A stretch of 64,000 nt of DNA, taken from the NCBI GenBank assembly GCA_017441385.1, contig JAFRXY010000040.1, positions 1-64,000 on the forward strand, written 5' to 3'. The translations under genes and the position numbers were made by a program. This document shows positions 17,094 to 26,341 of this stretch, piece by piece (positions within the stretch are counted from its first letter, which is position 1; the number at the start of each line of letters is the position of its first letter). The notes under the pieces are model-generated. The model did no database searches, was not told the DNA's origin, and saw only the letters and a program-made list of their open reading frames with translations. Source of the stretch: Clostridia bacterium (GTDB lineage: Bacteria > Bacillota > Clostridia > Oscillospirales > Acutalibacteraceae).

Positions 17094-19394
17094 ATGGCTT
17101 CCGTAAACATTCTGCCCGAGCATTACATCAACCGCGAACTGAGCTGGCTGGAATTCAACCACCGCGTGATGATGCAGGCGGTGGCGAATGAAAACCCCGT
17201 TTTTGAAAGAATCAAATTCCTCTCTATCGTCACATCCAATCTCGACGAATTTTTCATGGTGCGCGTCGCTTCCATCCGCGACCAGCTCCGGGCGAGATAT
17301 GACGCGGTAGACCCTTCCGGCATGACGCCCAAGCAGCAGCTCATTGCCATCAGCGAACGCACGCACGAGCTTGTGGATATGGAATATTCCATCTATCACA
17401 AGTCGGTTCTTACCGAACTGCGTTCCAACGGCATTTCGGTGGTTCACGCCGATTCGCTGATGGACGAACAGGTCAAATTCTGCAAGAGCCTGTTTGACAA
17501 CGCCATCTATCCCGTGCTGACCCCGCTGGCGGTCGACCGCAGCCACCCCTTCCCGCTGATTCTCAACAAGAGCCTGAATATCGGCGTGCTGCTGGACTGC
17601 GGCGGCGAGAAGCCGGTCTTTGCCACGGTGCAGGTGCCGGATAATCTCCAGCGCCTCATCAAACTGCCTTCGGAACAGGGCTTCATCTTCCTTCCCATCG
17701 AGGAAATCATCAGGATGAATATCGCCAAGCTGTTTTCCGGCTACAAGGTGCTGGACTGCGTTCCCTACCGCATTACCCGCAGCGGCGACCTCTCCTTTGA
17801 CGAGGAGGAAGCCATCGACCTGCTCAGCGAAATCAAGAATTCCCTCAAGGAACGCAAGCGCGGCTCGGTTATCCGTCTGGAAATCGCCAGCGGCGCCAAC
17901 CCGAAGATGCTCAAATTCCTACAGAAAAAGCTGGAAATCGAAAAGCGGGACATCTACGAAATCAACGGCCCCATCAACCTTTCCTTCCTTGTCAAGCAGC
18001 TCTATTCGCTGCCGGGATTTGAGCACCTCAAGGACAGACCCTACACCCCGAAAACCTGCCGCGACCTTCTCACCAATGAGAGCATTTTCAGCGTCATTTC
18101 CCGCAGGGATATTCTGATGTACCACCCCTACGACAGCTTTGATCCCGTCGTCCGGCTGCTGGACGAAGCCGCCGACGATCCGGACGTTCTCGCCATCAAG
18201 CAGACGCTCTACCGCGTGTCCAACAACAGCCCCATCGTGGCCGCGCTGGAACGCGCCGCCGACAGGGGCAAGCAGGTCACCGCGCTGGTGGAAGTCAAGG
18301 CGCGTTTCGACGAGGAAAACAACATCGAATTCGGCGAGCAGCTTTCCCGCATGGGGGCGCATGTCATTTACGGTGTGGCGGGACTCAAGACCCATTCCAA
18401 GATCACCCTGATCGTCCGCCGCGAAGCCGACGGCATCAAGCGGTATCTCCATCTCGGCACGGGCAATTACAACGACGTGACCGCCCGCATTTACACCGAT
18501 TATTCCCTGCTGACCGCCGACCGGCAGCTGGGGGAGGACGCGACGGTCTTCTTCAATTCCATCACCGGCTACTTCCGCGCCCCGGTCATGCAGAAGCTCA
18601 TCATGGCGCCCCACGCGCTGCGGCTGAACTTCACCAACCTCATCCGCGCCGAGAAGAAGAAGGCGCAGGCGGGGCAGCCTGCCGCGATTTTCGCCAAGAT
18701 GAATTCGCTGGCCGACCCGGACATTGTGAAGGAGCTTTTCAAAGCGGCGGCCGCCGGGGTGAAGATACGGCTCTTTGTGCGGGGCATCTGCTGCCTGCGC
18801 CCCGGCATTCCGGGACTGAGCGAGAATATCGAAGTGCGTTCGGTGGTGGGACGTTTTCTGGAGCACAGCCGCGTCTACCTTTTCGGCGCGGAAGGCACCG
18901 AGCAGAAGCTCTTCCTGAGTTCCGCCGACTGGATGACCCGGAATCTTGATCACCGGGTGGAGCTGCTTTTCCCGATTGAGGACAGGGAAGTTTTCGCGCA
19001 GATCAAGAGGGACATTGACATCTACTGGCGGGACACCGTGAAGGCCCGCCGGCTGGGGAGCGACGGGGCGTACCACCGGATTTCGGGTGAGGACGTCAAT
19101 GCGCAGGAGAGCCTCATCGACTACGATTACGACGAGGAAGAAGAAGAACGCGCCGCCTATAACGAAGACAAGGTGCTGTATCATGCCGAGCTGGAAGAGG
19201 GCTATGAAGACGGCATGGGCGACGACTACGACGGATATGACGAATACGACGAATACCACGACGGCGCGGACGACGAGGACGACGACGAGGACGAGATTGG
19301 TCAGGCGCCTTCCTACGGCGGCCGTTACGGGGAATACAATTACCGGTACGAGTACGGGGACGTTGACGAAGACGACGAAGACGATGTGAGGTAG
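17094..19394 (+). CDS. ppk1: Polyphosphate kinase 1 with extended acidic tail
   Basis: 766 aa, longer than the usual ~690-720. Makes inorganic polyphosphate from ATP reversibly at the membrane. The N-terminal domain begins INRELSWLEFNHRVM and FLSIVTSNLDEFFMVR. The two PLD-like catalytic domains carry His434 in GLKTHSKITLIVRR, the expected autophosphorylation site, then HLGTGNYND and LEHSRVYLFG. After about residue 675 the protein adds ~90 residues made almost only of Asp, Glu, Tyr and Gly (DYDEEEEERAAYNEDK, then alternating acid and Tyr blocks). I know of no such tail as a standard PPK1 part. AAGGAG lies 11 nt before the ATG. Confidence 0.95.
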   Translation: MASVNILPEHYINRELSWLEFNHRVMMQAVANENPVFERIKFLSIVTSNLDEFFMVRVASIRDQLRARYDAVDPSGMTPKQQLIAISERTHELVDMEYSIYHKSVLTELRSNGISVVHADSLMDEQVKFCKSLFDNAIYPVLTPLAVDRSHPFPLILNKSLNIGVLLDCGGEKPVFATVQVPDNLQRLIKLPSEQGFIFLPIEEIIRMNIAKLFSGYKVLDCVPYRITRSGDLSFDEEEAIDLLSEIKNSLKERKRGSVIRLEIASGANPKMLKFLQKKLEIEKRDIYEINGPINLSFLVKQLYSLPGFEHLKDRPYTPKTCRDLLTNESIFSVISRRDILMYHPYDSFDPVVRLLDEAADDPDVLAIKQTLYRVSNNSPIVAALERAADRGKQVTALVEVKARFDEENNIEFGEQLSRMGAHVIYGVAGLKTHSKITLIVRREADGIKRYLHLGTGNYNDVTARIYTDYSLLTADRQLGEDATVFFNSITGYFRAPVMQKLIMAPHALRLNFTNLIRAEKKKAQAGQPAAIFAKMNSLADPDIVKELFKAAAAGVKIRLFVRGICCLRPGIPGLSENIEVRSVVGRFLEHSRVYLFGAEGTEQKLFLSSADWMTRNLDHRVELLFPIEDREVFAQIKRDIDIYWRDTVKARRLGSDGAYHRISGEDVNAQESLIDYDYDEEEEERAAYNEDKVLYHAELEEGYEDGMGDDYDGYDEYDEYHDGADDEDDDEDEIGQAPSYGGRYGEYNYRYEYGDVDEDDEDDVR

Positions 19395-19567
19395 AAGGTA
19401 GAAGGTAGAGAAAAAAGCAGCGCGCAGCGCCCCACGAGGGAGCGAAGCGACCGAGCAAGACGCGCCGAAAATTCCCGACAATCTCCGGCGAATACCGACG
19501 CAAGCCCCCACCAGAATTCCCACCCGATTCCCGCCCAAAAATTCCAAACGAAAGCCCGTGATTCCAC

Positions 19568-19750
19568 ATGATCAAAAATCTGCCGCAGGACAAATTCATG
19601 CTGCTGAGCGTGATCAACACCAAGCTGCGGGATAGTTATTCCGACCTTGACGCGCTCTGCGACGATCTGGAAGCCGACAGGGAAGCAATCATTCAGTCGC
19701 TCCGTTCCATCGGCTACGAATACGACCCCAAGCTCAACCGATTCTGCTGA
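19568..19750 (+). CDS. DUF4250 family small protein
   Basis: 60 aa. Matches the DUF4250 pattern: NLPQDKFMLLSVINTKLRDSYSDLDALCDDLEADREAIIQSLRSIGYEYDPKLNRF. A short helical protein widespread in Clostridia, function unknown. The upstream 19395-19567 gap contains a purine-rich GTAGAAG repeat and a copy of the CACGAGGGAGCGAAGCGACCGAGCAAGA-type repeat also seen near 4005; the ribosome site is weak. Confidence 0.75.
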   Translation: MIKNLPQDKFMLLSVINTKLRDSYSDLDALCDDLEADREAIIQSLRSIGYEYDPKLNRFC

Positions 19751-19808
19751 ATTCGGATATATTATAAAACATAAAACACAAAACACAAAACAGAAGGAGC
19801 AAAAGAAA

Positions 19809-20999
19809 ATGAATGAAGAAAAAACTTCCCTGCGCACTTCCATCTGCCGGATCAAGCGCGGCGCTTTGCCGATGCTCATGGCGTGCTCGCTGATTCTCTC
19901 GCTGTGTATCAGCGGATGCCGCTCCAAGAACGACACCCCCGTCAGCCCGACCGATGAACCGGCGGCGTCTTCCGAAAGTCAGGAACCCGTGGAAAGCACG
20001 GCTGCATGGGACGCCGATGTCAAGCACATCGACAATTCCTATTTTCAGGAAGGCGATGACAAAACCGGCAACGGCTGCCTGAACATGTATGTCCATCAGT
20101 ACGGCGACTATCTGTATTATGTTGATTCAAGACCGCTGTGGGAAGAAAAAGACGGTGAGGAGATCAACAGCTATATTATCAGAGCCTTGTCGCTGGACGG
20201 CGCAAAGATGATAGAAATTGACCGCTCAAAAAGCGGAACAATATGCTTCGATGACAGCAAGATGTGTTATGTCGCAATGAATAATATGCTTTGCGTGTAT
20301 GATCTTGATTCGCATACCAAGCAGGAAATCCTACCGTTCACAAGCGATTTGGGAACCGATGTAAAGGCAATCTACGGCAATCATATTTATCTGTACGGTT
20401 CAAACGATCAGGGATTGTGCGTCAATTGTCTGGATACCGCGACGGGTGCGGTCAGCACGGTCTGTCAGGTATCCAACTGGGTCTGGGAGCTTTATGAGTA
20501 CCAGTCAAAGCTGTATATCAGTGTATTGAACGACGGCGTTTACAAGATGGATGGCAACGGAGAAAACATGGAAAAGATCATTGATCTGGCCTGTGACCAT
20601 ATGGCCATTTATCAGGATCGGATCTATGTCAGACCGCAGCAGATCAAAGATGTGATCGGCATCTGGCGGTATGATCTTGACGGCAAAAACAAGGAAGTGC
20701 TGATCAAGGCGTCTTACACATGGTTTGATATCATTGACAATCAACTGATTTACAACACAAAGGTGGAGCATCCCAACGGCGTTGGTAAATCCTATTCGGT
20801 CGGAAATGCCATTATGCGCTATGACCTTGAGAGCGGAGAAAAGACGACAATCATGGAAATAGAGAATCAGTTCCCCATCTGCGCGGGCAACTGGATCTAT
20901 TTTGAGGATTGGAGCGAAGACCAGAACCAGCAGCGCTGCCGCATCCGTCTGGACGGCACAGGCTATATGAGCCTGCCGTATTACATGGACTTTATGTAA
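19809..20999 (+). CDS. Lipoprotein with beta-propeller-like DUF5050-type repeats
   Basis: 396 aa from ATG 19809 with AAGGAGC upstream. Signal peptide with lipobox CISGC, so a surface lipoprotein, followed by a Ser/Pro/Glu linker. Residues ~80-396 contain repeated blocks of the type YGDYLYYVD..., YGNHIYLYGS..., YQSKLYISVLNDGVYKMDGNG, YQDRIYVRP, IWRYDLDGKNKEV, GNWIYFEDWS, RIRLDGTG. This is the pattern of DUF5050-like propeller domains. Probable extracellular binding or sensing role; ligand unknown. A terminator follows. Confidence 0.75.
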   Translation: MNEEKTSLRTSICRIKRGALPMLMACSLILSLCISGCRSKNDTPVSPTDEPAASSESQEPVESTAAWDADVKHIDNSYFQEGDDKTGNGCLNMYVHQYGDYLYYVDSRPLWEEKDGEEINSYIIRALSLDGAKMIEIDRSKSGTICFDDSKMCYVAMNNMLCVYDLDSHTKQEILPFTSDLGTDVKAIYGNHIYLYGSNDQGLCVNCLDTATGAVSTVCQVSNWVWELYEYQSKLYISVLNDGVYKMDGNGENMEKIIDLACDHMAIYQDRIYVRPQQIKDVIGIWRYDLDGKNKEVLIKASYTWFDIIDNQLIYNTKVEHPNGVGKSYSVGNAIMRYDLESGEKTTIMEIENQFPICAGNWIYFEDWSEDQNQQRCRIRLDGTGYMSLPYYMDFM

Positions 21000-21071
21000 A
21001 AAAATGTAAAGAATTCTCACTGACAGCAAGAGACAACATTCATACTAAGTATCATAAGTATCAAAAGTATC

Positions 21072-21121
21072 AGCCGGCATTCCGCAGCGGACATTCCATC
21101 CGCCCGGTCTGCCGGCTTTTG
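21072..21121 (+). terminator. Terminator after DUF5050-type lipoprotein
   Basis: AGCCGGCA (21072-21079) pairs with TGCCGGCT (21110-21117), followed by TTTG. Confidence 0.65.
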
Positions 21122-21124
21122 CCT

Positions 21125-21305
21125 TCCTTAGAGCCTGTTCAGAATCTCCGCGTGTGCGGATGGCGCTGCTGAACTTGTTCAGCTAGCAGATATTTTCGCC
21201 AGATGAAGCCAAAATCGCAGGCAATACTTTGTGTATTAACGAGATTTCTGGCAAAATATGGCGGAAAAGATGCCAGCCAGACGTGCGTGGAGAGATACGT
21301 CAGCA
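21125..21305. other. Gene-free segment with inverted repeats
   Basis: No coding sequence. It contains the perfect hairpin GCTGAAC-TT-GTTCAGC (about 21166-21181) and a weaker pair around CTGGC/GCCAG (21250-21285). It may be a small structured repeat or the edge of a decayed mobile element; no matching copy is seen in the window. Confidence 0.35.
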
Positions 21306-21310
21306 GGCTC

Positions 21311-22315
21311 TTACGCCTTCTGCAATTCAATGAGGTGGGCGACGCCGGGAATGCTCTCGCCCTGCCACGAACTTGTGGTGGACATGAGGGCGCCGGTGGC
21401 AATGGCCAGCACCCGATTCAGACTGCCCTCATTCATCAGCTTCATGATGTGGGAGCAGAGCACGCTGCCGATGCAGCCGCAGCCGGAACCGCCCGCGTGC
21501 ACGTCCTGTTCCTCCCGGCGGAAGATCATCATGCCGCAGTCGTTGTGTTTTTCGCCGAGGTCGATTCCCTCCCGGCTGAGAAGCTGCCGCAGCAGGTCGC
21601 TTCCCACAAATCCCAGATCGCCGGTGAGAATCAGGTCGTAATCGGCGGGGGAAGTGCCTGTGTCGGTGAGGAACCGCTTGATGGTGTCGGCGGCGGCGGG
21701 CGCCATGGCCGCCCCCATGTTGCAGGGGTCCTTGATGCCGAGATCGTCGATAATGCCCACGCAGGCGGCATTCACCGCGATGGAGCCGCCCAGCCCGATC
21801 ACCGCCGCGCCCGCGCCGGTCACCGTCCACTGGGCGGAAGGGCTTCTCTGCCCGCCGTAGCCCAGCGGCGTGCGGAACTGCCTTTCGGATGAGCAGAAAT
21901 GGGAGGAAGTGACCGCCGCGCAGACGTCGGCCGCGCAGCATTCCACAAAGACCGACGCGGAAATCATGGCTTCCACCATGGTGGAGCAGGCCCCGTACAT
22001 GCCCATGTGCGGAATGCCAAGGCTTCTCAGCCCGAAGGTGGAGGCAATGCACTGGTTGAGCAGATCGCCGGAAAACATCACGTCCACGCTTGCCGGCGGC
22101 AGTCTGGCCGCGTCAAGGGCAATTCCCACCGCCTCCTGCTGGAGCCGGCTTTCCGCCTTCTCCCACGAGGTCTGCCCCAGCATGGGGTCTTCATGCACCT
22201 TGTCGAACCGGTCGCCCAGCGGGCCTTCGCTCTCCTTCCTGCCCGCCACCCCCGCGAAGGCAAGCACCGTCGGCTTTCTGTCAAACCGGAATGTCCCGCG
22301 TTGCAGTCTTTGCAT
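21311..22315 (-). CDS. spoVAD: Stage V sporulation protein AD
   Basis: 334 aa, usual length. Thiolase-fold protein of the SpoVA channel, which moves dipicolinic acid into the forespore. Diagnostic stretches: LGDRFDKVHEDPMLGQTSWEKAES, MFSGDLLNQCIASTFGLRSL, MYGACSTMVEAM, ERQFRTPLGYGGQRSPSAQWTVTGAGA and CGMMIFRREEQDVHAGGSGCGC. Ribosome site AGGAGGAAT before the ATG. The usual neighbours spoVAC and spoVAE are not adjacent on either side, so spoVAD stands alone here. It shows the organism descends from, and probably is, an endospore former. Confidence 0.95.
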   Translation of the reverse strand: MQRLQRGTFRFDRKPTVLAFAGVAGRKESEGPLGDRFDKVHEDPMLGQTSWEKAESRLQQEAVGIALDAARLPPASVDVMFSGDLLNQCIASTFGLRSLGIPHMGMYGACSTMVEAMISASVFVECCAADVCAAVTSSHFCSSERQFRTPLGYGGQRSPSAQWTVTGAGAAVIGLGGSIAVNAACVGIIDDLGIKDPCNMGAAMAPAAADTIKRFLTDTGTSPADYDLILTGDLGFVGSDLLRQLLSREGIDLGEKHNDCGMMIFRREEQDVHAGGSGCGCIGSVLCSHIMKLMNEGSLNRVLAIATGALMSTTSSWQGESIPGVAHLIELQKA

Positions 22316-22463
22316 GATATTATTCCTCCTACAAAGTAATTTTTCTTTTTTTCTTTTTTATTATCATGTTCCGGAAGGGCTGAAAAATTCAAAAAATTTC
22401 AAAAAAAATAATGAGAAAAAAGTAAAAATCGCAATGAGCCTTTATCCTTCGCTTTCACAAAAT

Positions 22464-22496
22464 AAAACAGGCCCGCACATCATCTGTACGGGCCTG
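22464..22496 (-). terminator. Terminator after VanY-like gene
   Basis: On the minus strand, CAGGCCCG (22489-22496) pairs with CGGGCCTG (22468-22475), followed by TTTT. It separates the VanY-like gene from spoVAD. Confidence 0.75.
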
Positions 22497-22566
22497 CTTT
22501 ATGATAGAAAAATCGGAAAAGTATGTAGGAGAAATGTATATTTCGGAATGTCGGTTGAAAAAAACG

Positions 22567-23385
22567 TCAGGCTTCTTCGGCTGCCTTGGGATTGTCCGCC
22601 TTGACGGCGCGGACGTATTCTTCCAGACACATGTTGGAGGAAACCATGACCTCGGCGGCGTCTTTGCCGACGTATCGCAGCCGCCACGGCATGTCCTTCA
22701 TGCCGGTTGCCTTTTTCTTCTGGGCGGTGTACCGGATGACAAATCCGTGTTTGTGGGCATTGCGGCAGATCCACTGGTACTGGTCGGTGAGCGCGAAACC
22801 GTCCACGGAATTGGCGTCGGTGGAAATTTCCACCGTCGTGCCGAGCTGCGCTTCGTCCTCACCGGGGGCGGAAACTTCGGCGGCGGCGCGTTCCTTGGCT
22901 TCTTTGGCGGACGCGCCTTCCGCAATCAGCCTGTCGGCGGCGGCGTCAAGTTCGTTTTTCTGATCGTCGTAGGAAATATATCCTTTGACGGGGACAATGC
23001 CGAGTCCGTCGGCGGACATGGCTTCGCACATGCCGATAAACGCTTCGGCGGCGTCGGCGCGGAGCAGGACGTTTTCGCCGTTGGGCAGGGTGCCGAGGGA
23101 CATGAGATTGTCCGGCACATAGTCTGCCGGCAGGGGAGCGTCCTTATTCACCACGCGGGGATAGGAATTCACTTCCGCCAGCGACTGCTCGGAGGCGGCC
23201 ACCGTCACGAACGACTCGCTGTCGTCCTTGTTGATCTGAAAGGCGGCTATCGAAAAGGCTGCCACGGCGACCGCGGCGGCCAGAATGCCGCACCGTTTGA
23301 ACAGCTTAATGCGTCTTAATGCGGCGGGGGATTTCTTTGCGCGGTAAACCGGCGCATAATACTTCCCTGTGCCTCTGCCTGCCAT
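22567..23385 (-). CDS. VanY/M15B D,D-carboxypeptidase-like protein lacking zinc ligands
   Basis: 272 aa. N-terminal basic region then one membrane helix (~32-50), so the rest should be extracellular. The core follows the VanY layout: RADAAEAFIGMCEAMSADGLGIVPVKGYISYDDQ, a glycine motif region, QYQWICRNAHKHGFVIRY and PWRLRYVG. Active M15B enzymes carry SEHQTG, a later VDI aspartate and EPWHFRY. Here these are DEAQLG (177-182, His replaced by Ala179), TVEI (Glu186 for Asp) and MPWRLRY (Met232 and Arg235 for Glu and His). All three metal ligands and the general base are lost, so it should be catalytically dead. It may bind peptidoglycan without cutting. Ribosome site AAAGGTGAT precedes the ATG. 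Confidence 0.8.
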   Translation of the reverse strand: MAGRGTGKYYAPVYRAKKSPAALRRIKLFKRCGILAAAVAVAAFSIAAFQINKDDSESFVTVAASEQSLAEVNSYPRVVNKDAPLPADYVPDNLMSLGTLPNGENVLLRADAAEAFIGMCEAMSADGLGIVPVKGYISYDDQKNELDAAADRLIAEGASAKEAKERAAAEVSAPGEDEAQLGTTVEISTDANSVDGFALTDQYQWICRNAHKHGFVIRYTAQKKKATGMKDMPWRLRYVGKDAAEVMVSSNMCLEEYVRAVKADNPKAAEEA

Positions 23386-23559
23386 TGGAAATCACCTTTT
23401 TCCACACGATAATTTTTCATAATTTTTCACAAAAAACACACAAACAACCAAAAAACCTTTACCGGATTCCATTATAATAGGATGATTGTTACCGTGGGTT
23501 AAGCAATTCCGAAATAATTGTAACAGCTTTGTAAATTTTCTGTCCTGCATTGTAACGGG

Positions 23560-23588
23560 TTGAATAGGTAAGTTTAAAAGACTATTAT
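23560..23588 (+). promoter_or_regulatory. Probable promoter for VanW protein
   Basis: TTGAAT (23560-23565), 17-bp spacer, TATTAT (23583-23588). The rest of 23386-23722 holds no gene. Confidence 0.5.
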
Positions 23589-23722
23589 CGAAAACTGAAA
23601 TTTGTGTGAAATGTGAAGCGGGGGGCTTGCAAAGCGGCGGGAATTGCGGTAACATATACTCGCGGGGGAGTCTGCAATGGCAAACATCCTCCCGTTAAAC
23701 GGCGGAAAAGGAGTGGATGAAA

Positions 23723-26272
23723 ATGGGCGGCAGTTTCGGAAGCGGCGGCTATCGCTTTGACGGCGATGCCCCGGACGATTTCGAGGACGATTTTGCGGGG
23801 ACGGATTATGCTCCCGACAGCAGGGATTATGACAAATACGATAAAAATGGCCGTGTAAGCGGGCCGTCGCCGCGCGGAGCATATTACGGCGGCGGCATGA
23901 ACGGCATGAACGGCATGAACGGCATGAACGGCATGGACGACGACTTTGACGACGGCTATGACGACGGCTATGACGAGGGATACAACGGAAGCTACGACGA
24001 CGGCATGTCCGATGCATTCGACGACGATTTCGACGACGGCTACAACACAGGCGGAACCGGCAGAAGCGCCGGCAGCAGGAATCCAAAATCCTCCCGCGGC
24101 GGCTACGACCGGTACGACGACGATTTCGACGACGATTTCGACGACGGCTACAACACAGGCGGAACCGGCAGAAGCGCCGGCAGCAGGAATCCACAATCCT
24201 CCCGCGGCGGCTATGACCGGTACGACGACGATTTCGACGACGATTTCGACGACGGCTACAACACAGGCGGAACCGGCAGAAGCGCCGGCAACAGGAATCA
24301 ACCGTCCTTCCGCGGCGGCTATGACGATTACGACGGTTACAGCAACGTCAATTACTCCGATTTTGAGGAACGCGGCTACTATGCCGGCGACAAGCGCCAG
24401 CCTTCCCGCAACGTGGTTCCCGAAAAGCGCAAGCGTGAAACCCAGTCGGAACGCTATGACCGCTACGCCGAGGACGCACGGAAAAAGAGAAAGCGCATGG
24501 GCGCTCCCACCGGTCAGACAGGCGATTTCTACGACTACGATACCTCTTCCGACTACGGCGACAATTACGACGACGCGGACGGATATTACGGCAGGGATTA
24601 CGGCCCCGCCGACCGCACGCCGGAACCCATTCCGCCGATCTACGCCAAATATCTCGGCACCGGGAACGGCGAAGGCTCCTATTACGAGGAGCATTACGGC
24701 AAGACAGCCAAGAAGAACAATTCCGTTTCCCTCCGCCGCCACAGAATGCAGAAGCGGATGAAGTTCATGGGGATTGCGGCGGCCTGTATCGGGGCAGTGG
24801 CGCTGGCGGTGTATTACTTCACGTCGGTGCACATCTACAACCCCGTCAAGGTGGATAATTCCATCGTCAATCTCCAAGGCTCCGACACCACCAAAATGCT
24901 GCAAAGCGTCATCGGCGCCAAGCTCAGCGACAAGACCCTCAAAATTGTGGTCAAGGGCGAGCCTTTCACCCTCAATCTCGGGGAATACGGCTTCAATTAT
25001 TCCTCCGACGCGGACGGCACGGAGAAGGAAGTCACCAAGCAGGATCTTGACGGCAAGGAAATCAAGCAGACGATTGTGACATTCAAGAATATCCTCTACA
25101 ACCAGACCAAGATGGAAACGCTGCTCAACAGCATTTCCGACAAGTACGGCACCACCATGGTCAAGCCTTCCTACACCATCGAAGGCGATCAGCTCATCAT
25201 TACGGCGGGTTCCGACGGCGTCGGCATCGACGAAAACAGCCTCATGAGCGAGATTCTCGAACGCATCAAGACCGGCAATTACGAAGACAGTCTGGTGGAG
25301 GATCTTGTCACCACCAAAGCGCCCGACGTGAATATCGATAAGATTCACAAGGAAGTTGTCTGCGAAGTCAAGGACGCCACCTCCTACGTCGATGAAAGCG
25401 GCACCACCATCTTCAATTCCGACGTGGTGGGCAAGAAATTCGATCTGGAGTCGGCGCGTTCCCTCATTGCGGCGGGCGGCAACACATGGAATATCAAGCT
25501 CAAGCTCACCCAGCCCAAGGTGTCGCTGGTGGAACTGAAAGCCCCCTACTGTCCCGACCTTCTCGCCGAGACAACCACTTCCTTCAGCGCCGAGAACAAG
25601 ACCCGCGCGGCCAACATCAAGAACGCTTCCAAGCGCATCAATACCTTCGGCAGCTTCGAGGACGGTTATATTCTCCAACCGGGCGAGATCTTCTCCTATA
25701 ACGACACGGTGGGCGAACGCACCGAGGCCAACGGATTCTCCGTGGCGACGGTTTACACCAACACCGGTACCACCAACGACGTCGGCGGCGGTATCTGTCA
25801 GGTTTCTTCGGCGATTTTCTCGGCGGCCTTCAAGGCGGATCTGGAGATCACCCAGCGCACCAACCACATGTATAAGGTGCATTACTGGACGACCCCCGGC
25901 GAGGACGCGACGGTCAACTGGGGCACCCTCGACTTCAAATTCCAGAACAGCAAGAGCTACCCTGTCAAGGTCAAGATGATCTACAAGAGTTCCGACAAGA
26001 AGTACGACGGCAAGGCGACCATCACCTGTCAGATATGGGGCACCGACGACGGCTACCGCTGCGAGTTTGACAACAAGACCATCAAGATGGTCAAGACCAC
26101 CGTGGTGGAAAAGAAGGCCACCACCGGCAAACCCCGCGGCAAGATCGAATGGGGCGATCCCGGTCTGACGGTGGAAATCTGGCGCGTGCGCTACAAGGAC
26201 AACAAGAAGATCAGCAAGGATCTCATGTGGACCAGCATCTACCAGCCGCTTGCCACCGTCAAGTATGTGTAA
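23723..26272 (+). CDS. VanW-family protein with long repetitive acidic N-terminus
   Basis: 849 aa from ATG 23723 (AAAAGGAG 9 nt upstream; ATG 23717 is too close). Residues 1-~345 are cytosolic and low complexity: a run of NGM units, then a 36-residue repeat (108 bp, starting at 24041, 24149 and 24257) rich in Asp, Phe, Gly and Tyr, then Asp/Tyr-rich sequence. One membrane helix follows at ~352-371 (MGIAAACIGAVALAVYYFTS). Outside are a peptidoglycan-binding-like domain (~380-600) and a VanW domain (~620-775: FSAENKTRAANIKNASKRIN, LQPGEIFSYNDTVGERT, DVGGGICQVSSAIFSAA, TNHMYKVHYWTTPGEDATVNW). VanW proteins are cell-envelope proteins of unknown biochemistry. Divergent from the dead VanY-like gene. 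Confidence 0.88.
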   Translation: MGGSFGSGGYRFDGDAPDDFEDDFAGTDYAPDSRDYDKYDKNGRVSGPSPRGAYYGGGMNGMNGMNGMNGMDDDFDDGYDDGYDEGYNGSYDDGMSDAFDDDFDDGYNTGGTGRSAGSRNPKSSRGGYDRYDDDFDDDFDDGYNTGGTGRSAGSRNPQSSRGGYDRYDDDFDDDFDDGYNTGGTGRSAGNRNQPSFRGGYDDYDGYSNVNYSDFEERGYYAGDKRQPSRNVVPEKRKRETQSERYDRYAEDARKKRKRMGAPTGQTGDFYDYDTSSDYGDNYDDADGYYGRDYGPADRTPEPIPPIYAKYLGTGNGEGSYYEEHYGKTAKKNNSVSLRRHRMQKRMKFMGIAAACIGAVALAVYYFTSVHIYNPVKVDNSIVNLQGSDTTKMLQSVIGAKLSDKTLKIVVKGEPFTLNLGEYGFNYSSDADGTEKEVTKQDLDGKEIKQTIVTFKNILYNQTKMETLLNSISDKYGTTMVKPSYTIEGDQLIITAGSDGVGIDENSLMSEILERIKTGNYEDSLVEDLVTTKAPDVNIDKIHKEVVCEVKDATSYVDESGTTIFNSDVVGKKFDLESARSLIAAGGNTWNIKLKLTQPKVSLVELKAPYCPDLLAETTTSFSAENKTRAANIKNASKRINTFGSFEDGYILQPGEIFSYNDTVGERTEANGFSVATVYTNTGTTNDVGGGICQVSSAIFSAAFKADLEITQRTNHMYKVHYWTTPGEDATVNWGTLDFKFQNSKSYPVKVKMIYKSSDKKYDGKATITCQIWGTDDGYRCEFDNKTIKMVKTTVVEKKATTGKPRGKIEWGDPGLTVEIWRVRYKDNKKISKDLMWTSIYQPLATVKYV
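24041..24364 (+). repeat. Three 108-bp in-frame tandem repeats
   Basis: TACAACACAGGCGGAACCGG recurs at 24041, 24149 and 24257, a 108-bp (36-codon) period inside the VanW gene; the third copy decays after about 24310. Near-identical copies suggest recent expansion and possible length variation between strains. Confidence 0.85.
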
Positions 26273-26296
26273 TTTTGCTACAACCGAATGCTTGCC

Positions 26297-26341
26297 ACGC
26301 TCCGCAGGAAGGAATTGCGCGTCCTCCTGCGGGGCGTTTTT
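26297..26341. terminator. Bidirectional terminator between VanW and DUF4373 genes
   Basis: ACGCTCCGCAGGA pairs with TCCTCCTGCGGGGCGT (one bulge), followed by TTTTT on the plus strand. It lies between converging genes. Confidence 0.7.

Noticed and set aside
17919-19547. A 542-codon minus-strand frame over ppk
   Set aside because: Antisense of the ppk catalytic and acidic-tail coding sequence (hydrophobic Val/Phe runs are just reversed Asp/Glu codons).
21125-21305. A decayed insertion sequence
   Set aside because: No transposase fragment in any frame and no second copy; only small hairpins are seen, so it is listed as unexplained DNA.
24041-24364. Regular 108-bp repeats that could suggest a CRISPR array
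   Set aside because: There are no spacers; the repeat is in-frame coding sequence of the VanW protein.
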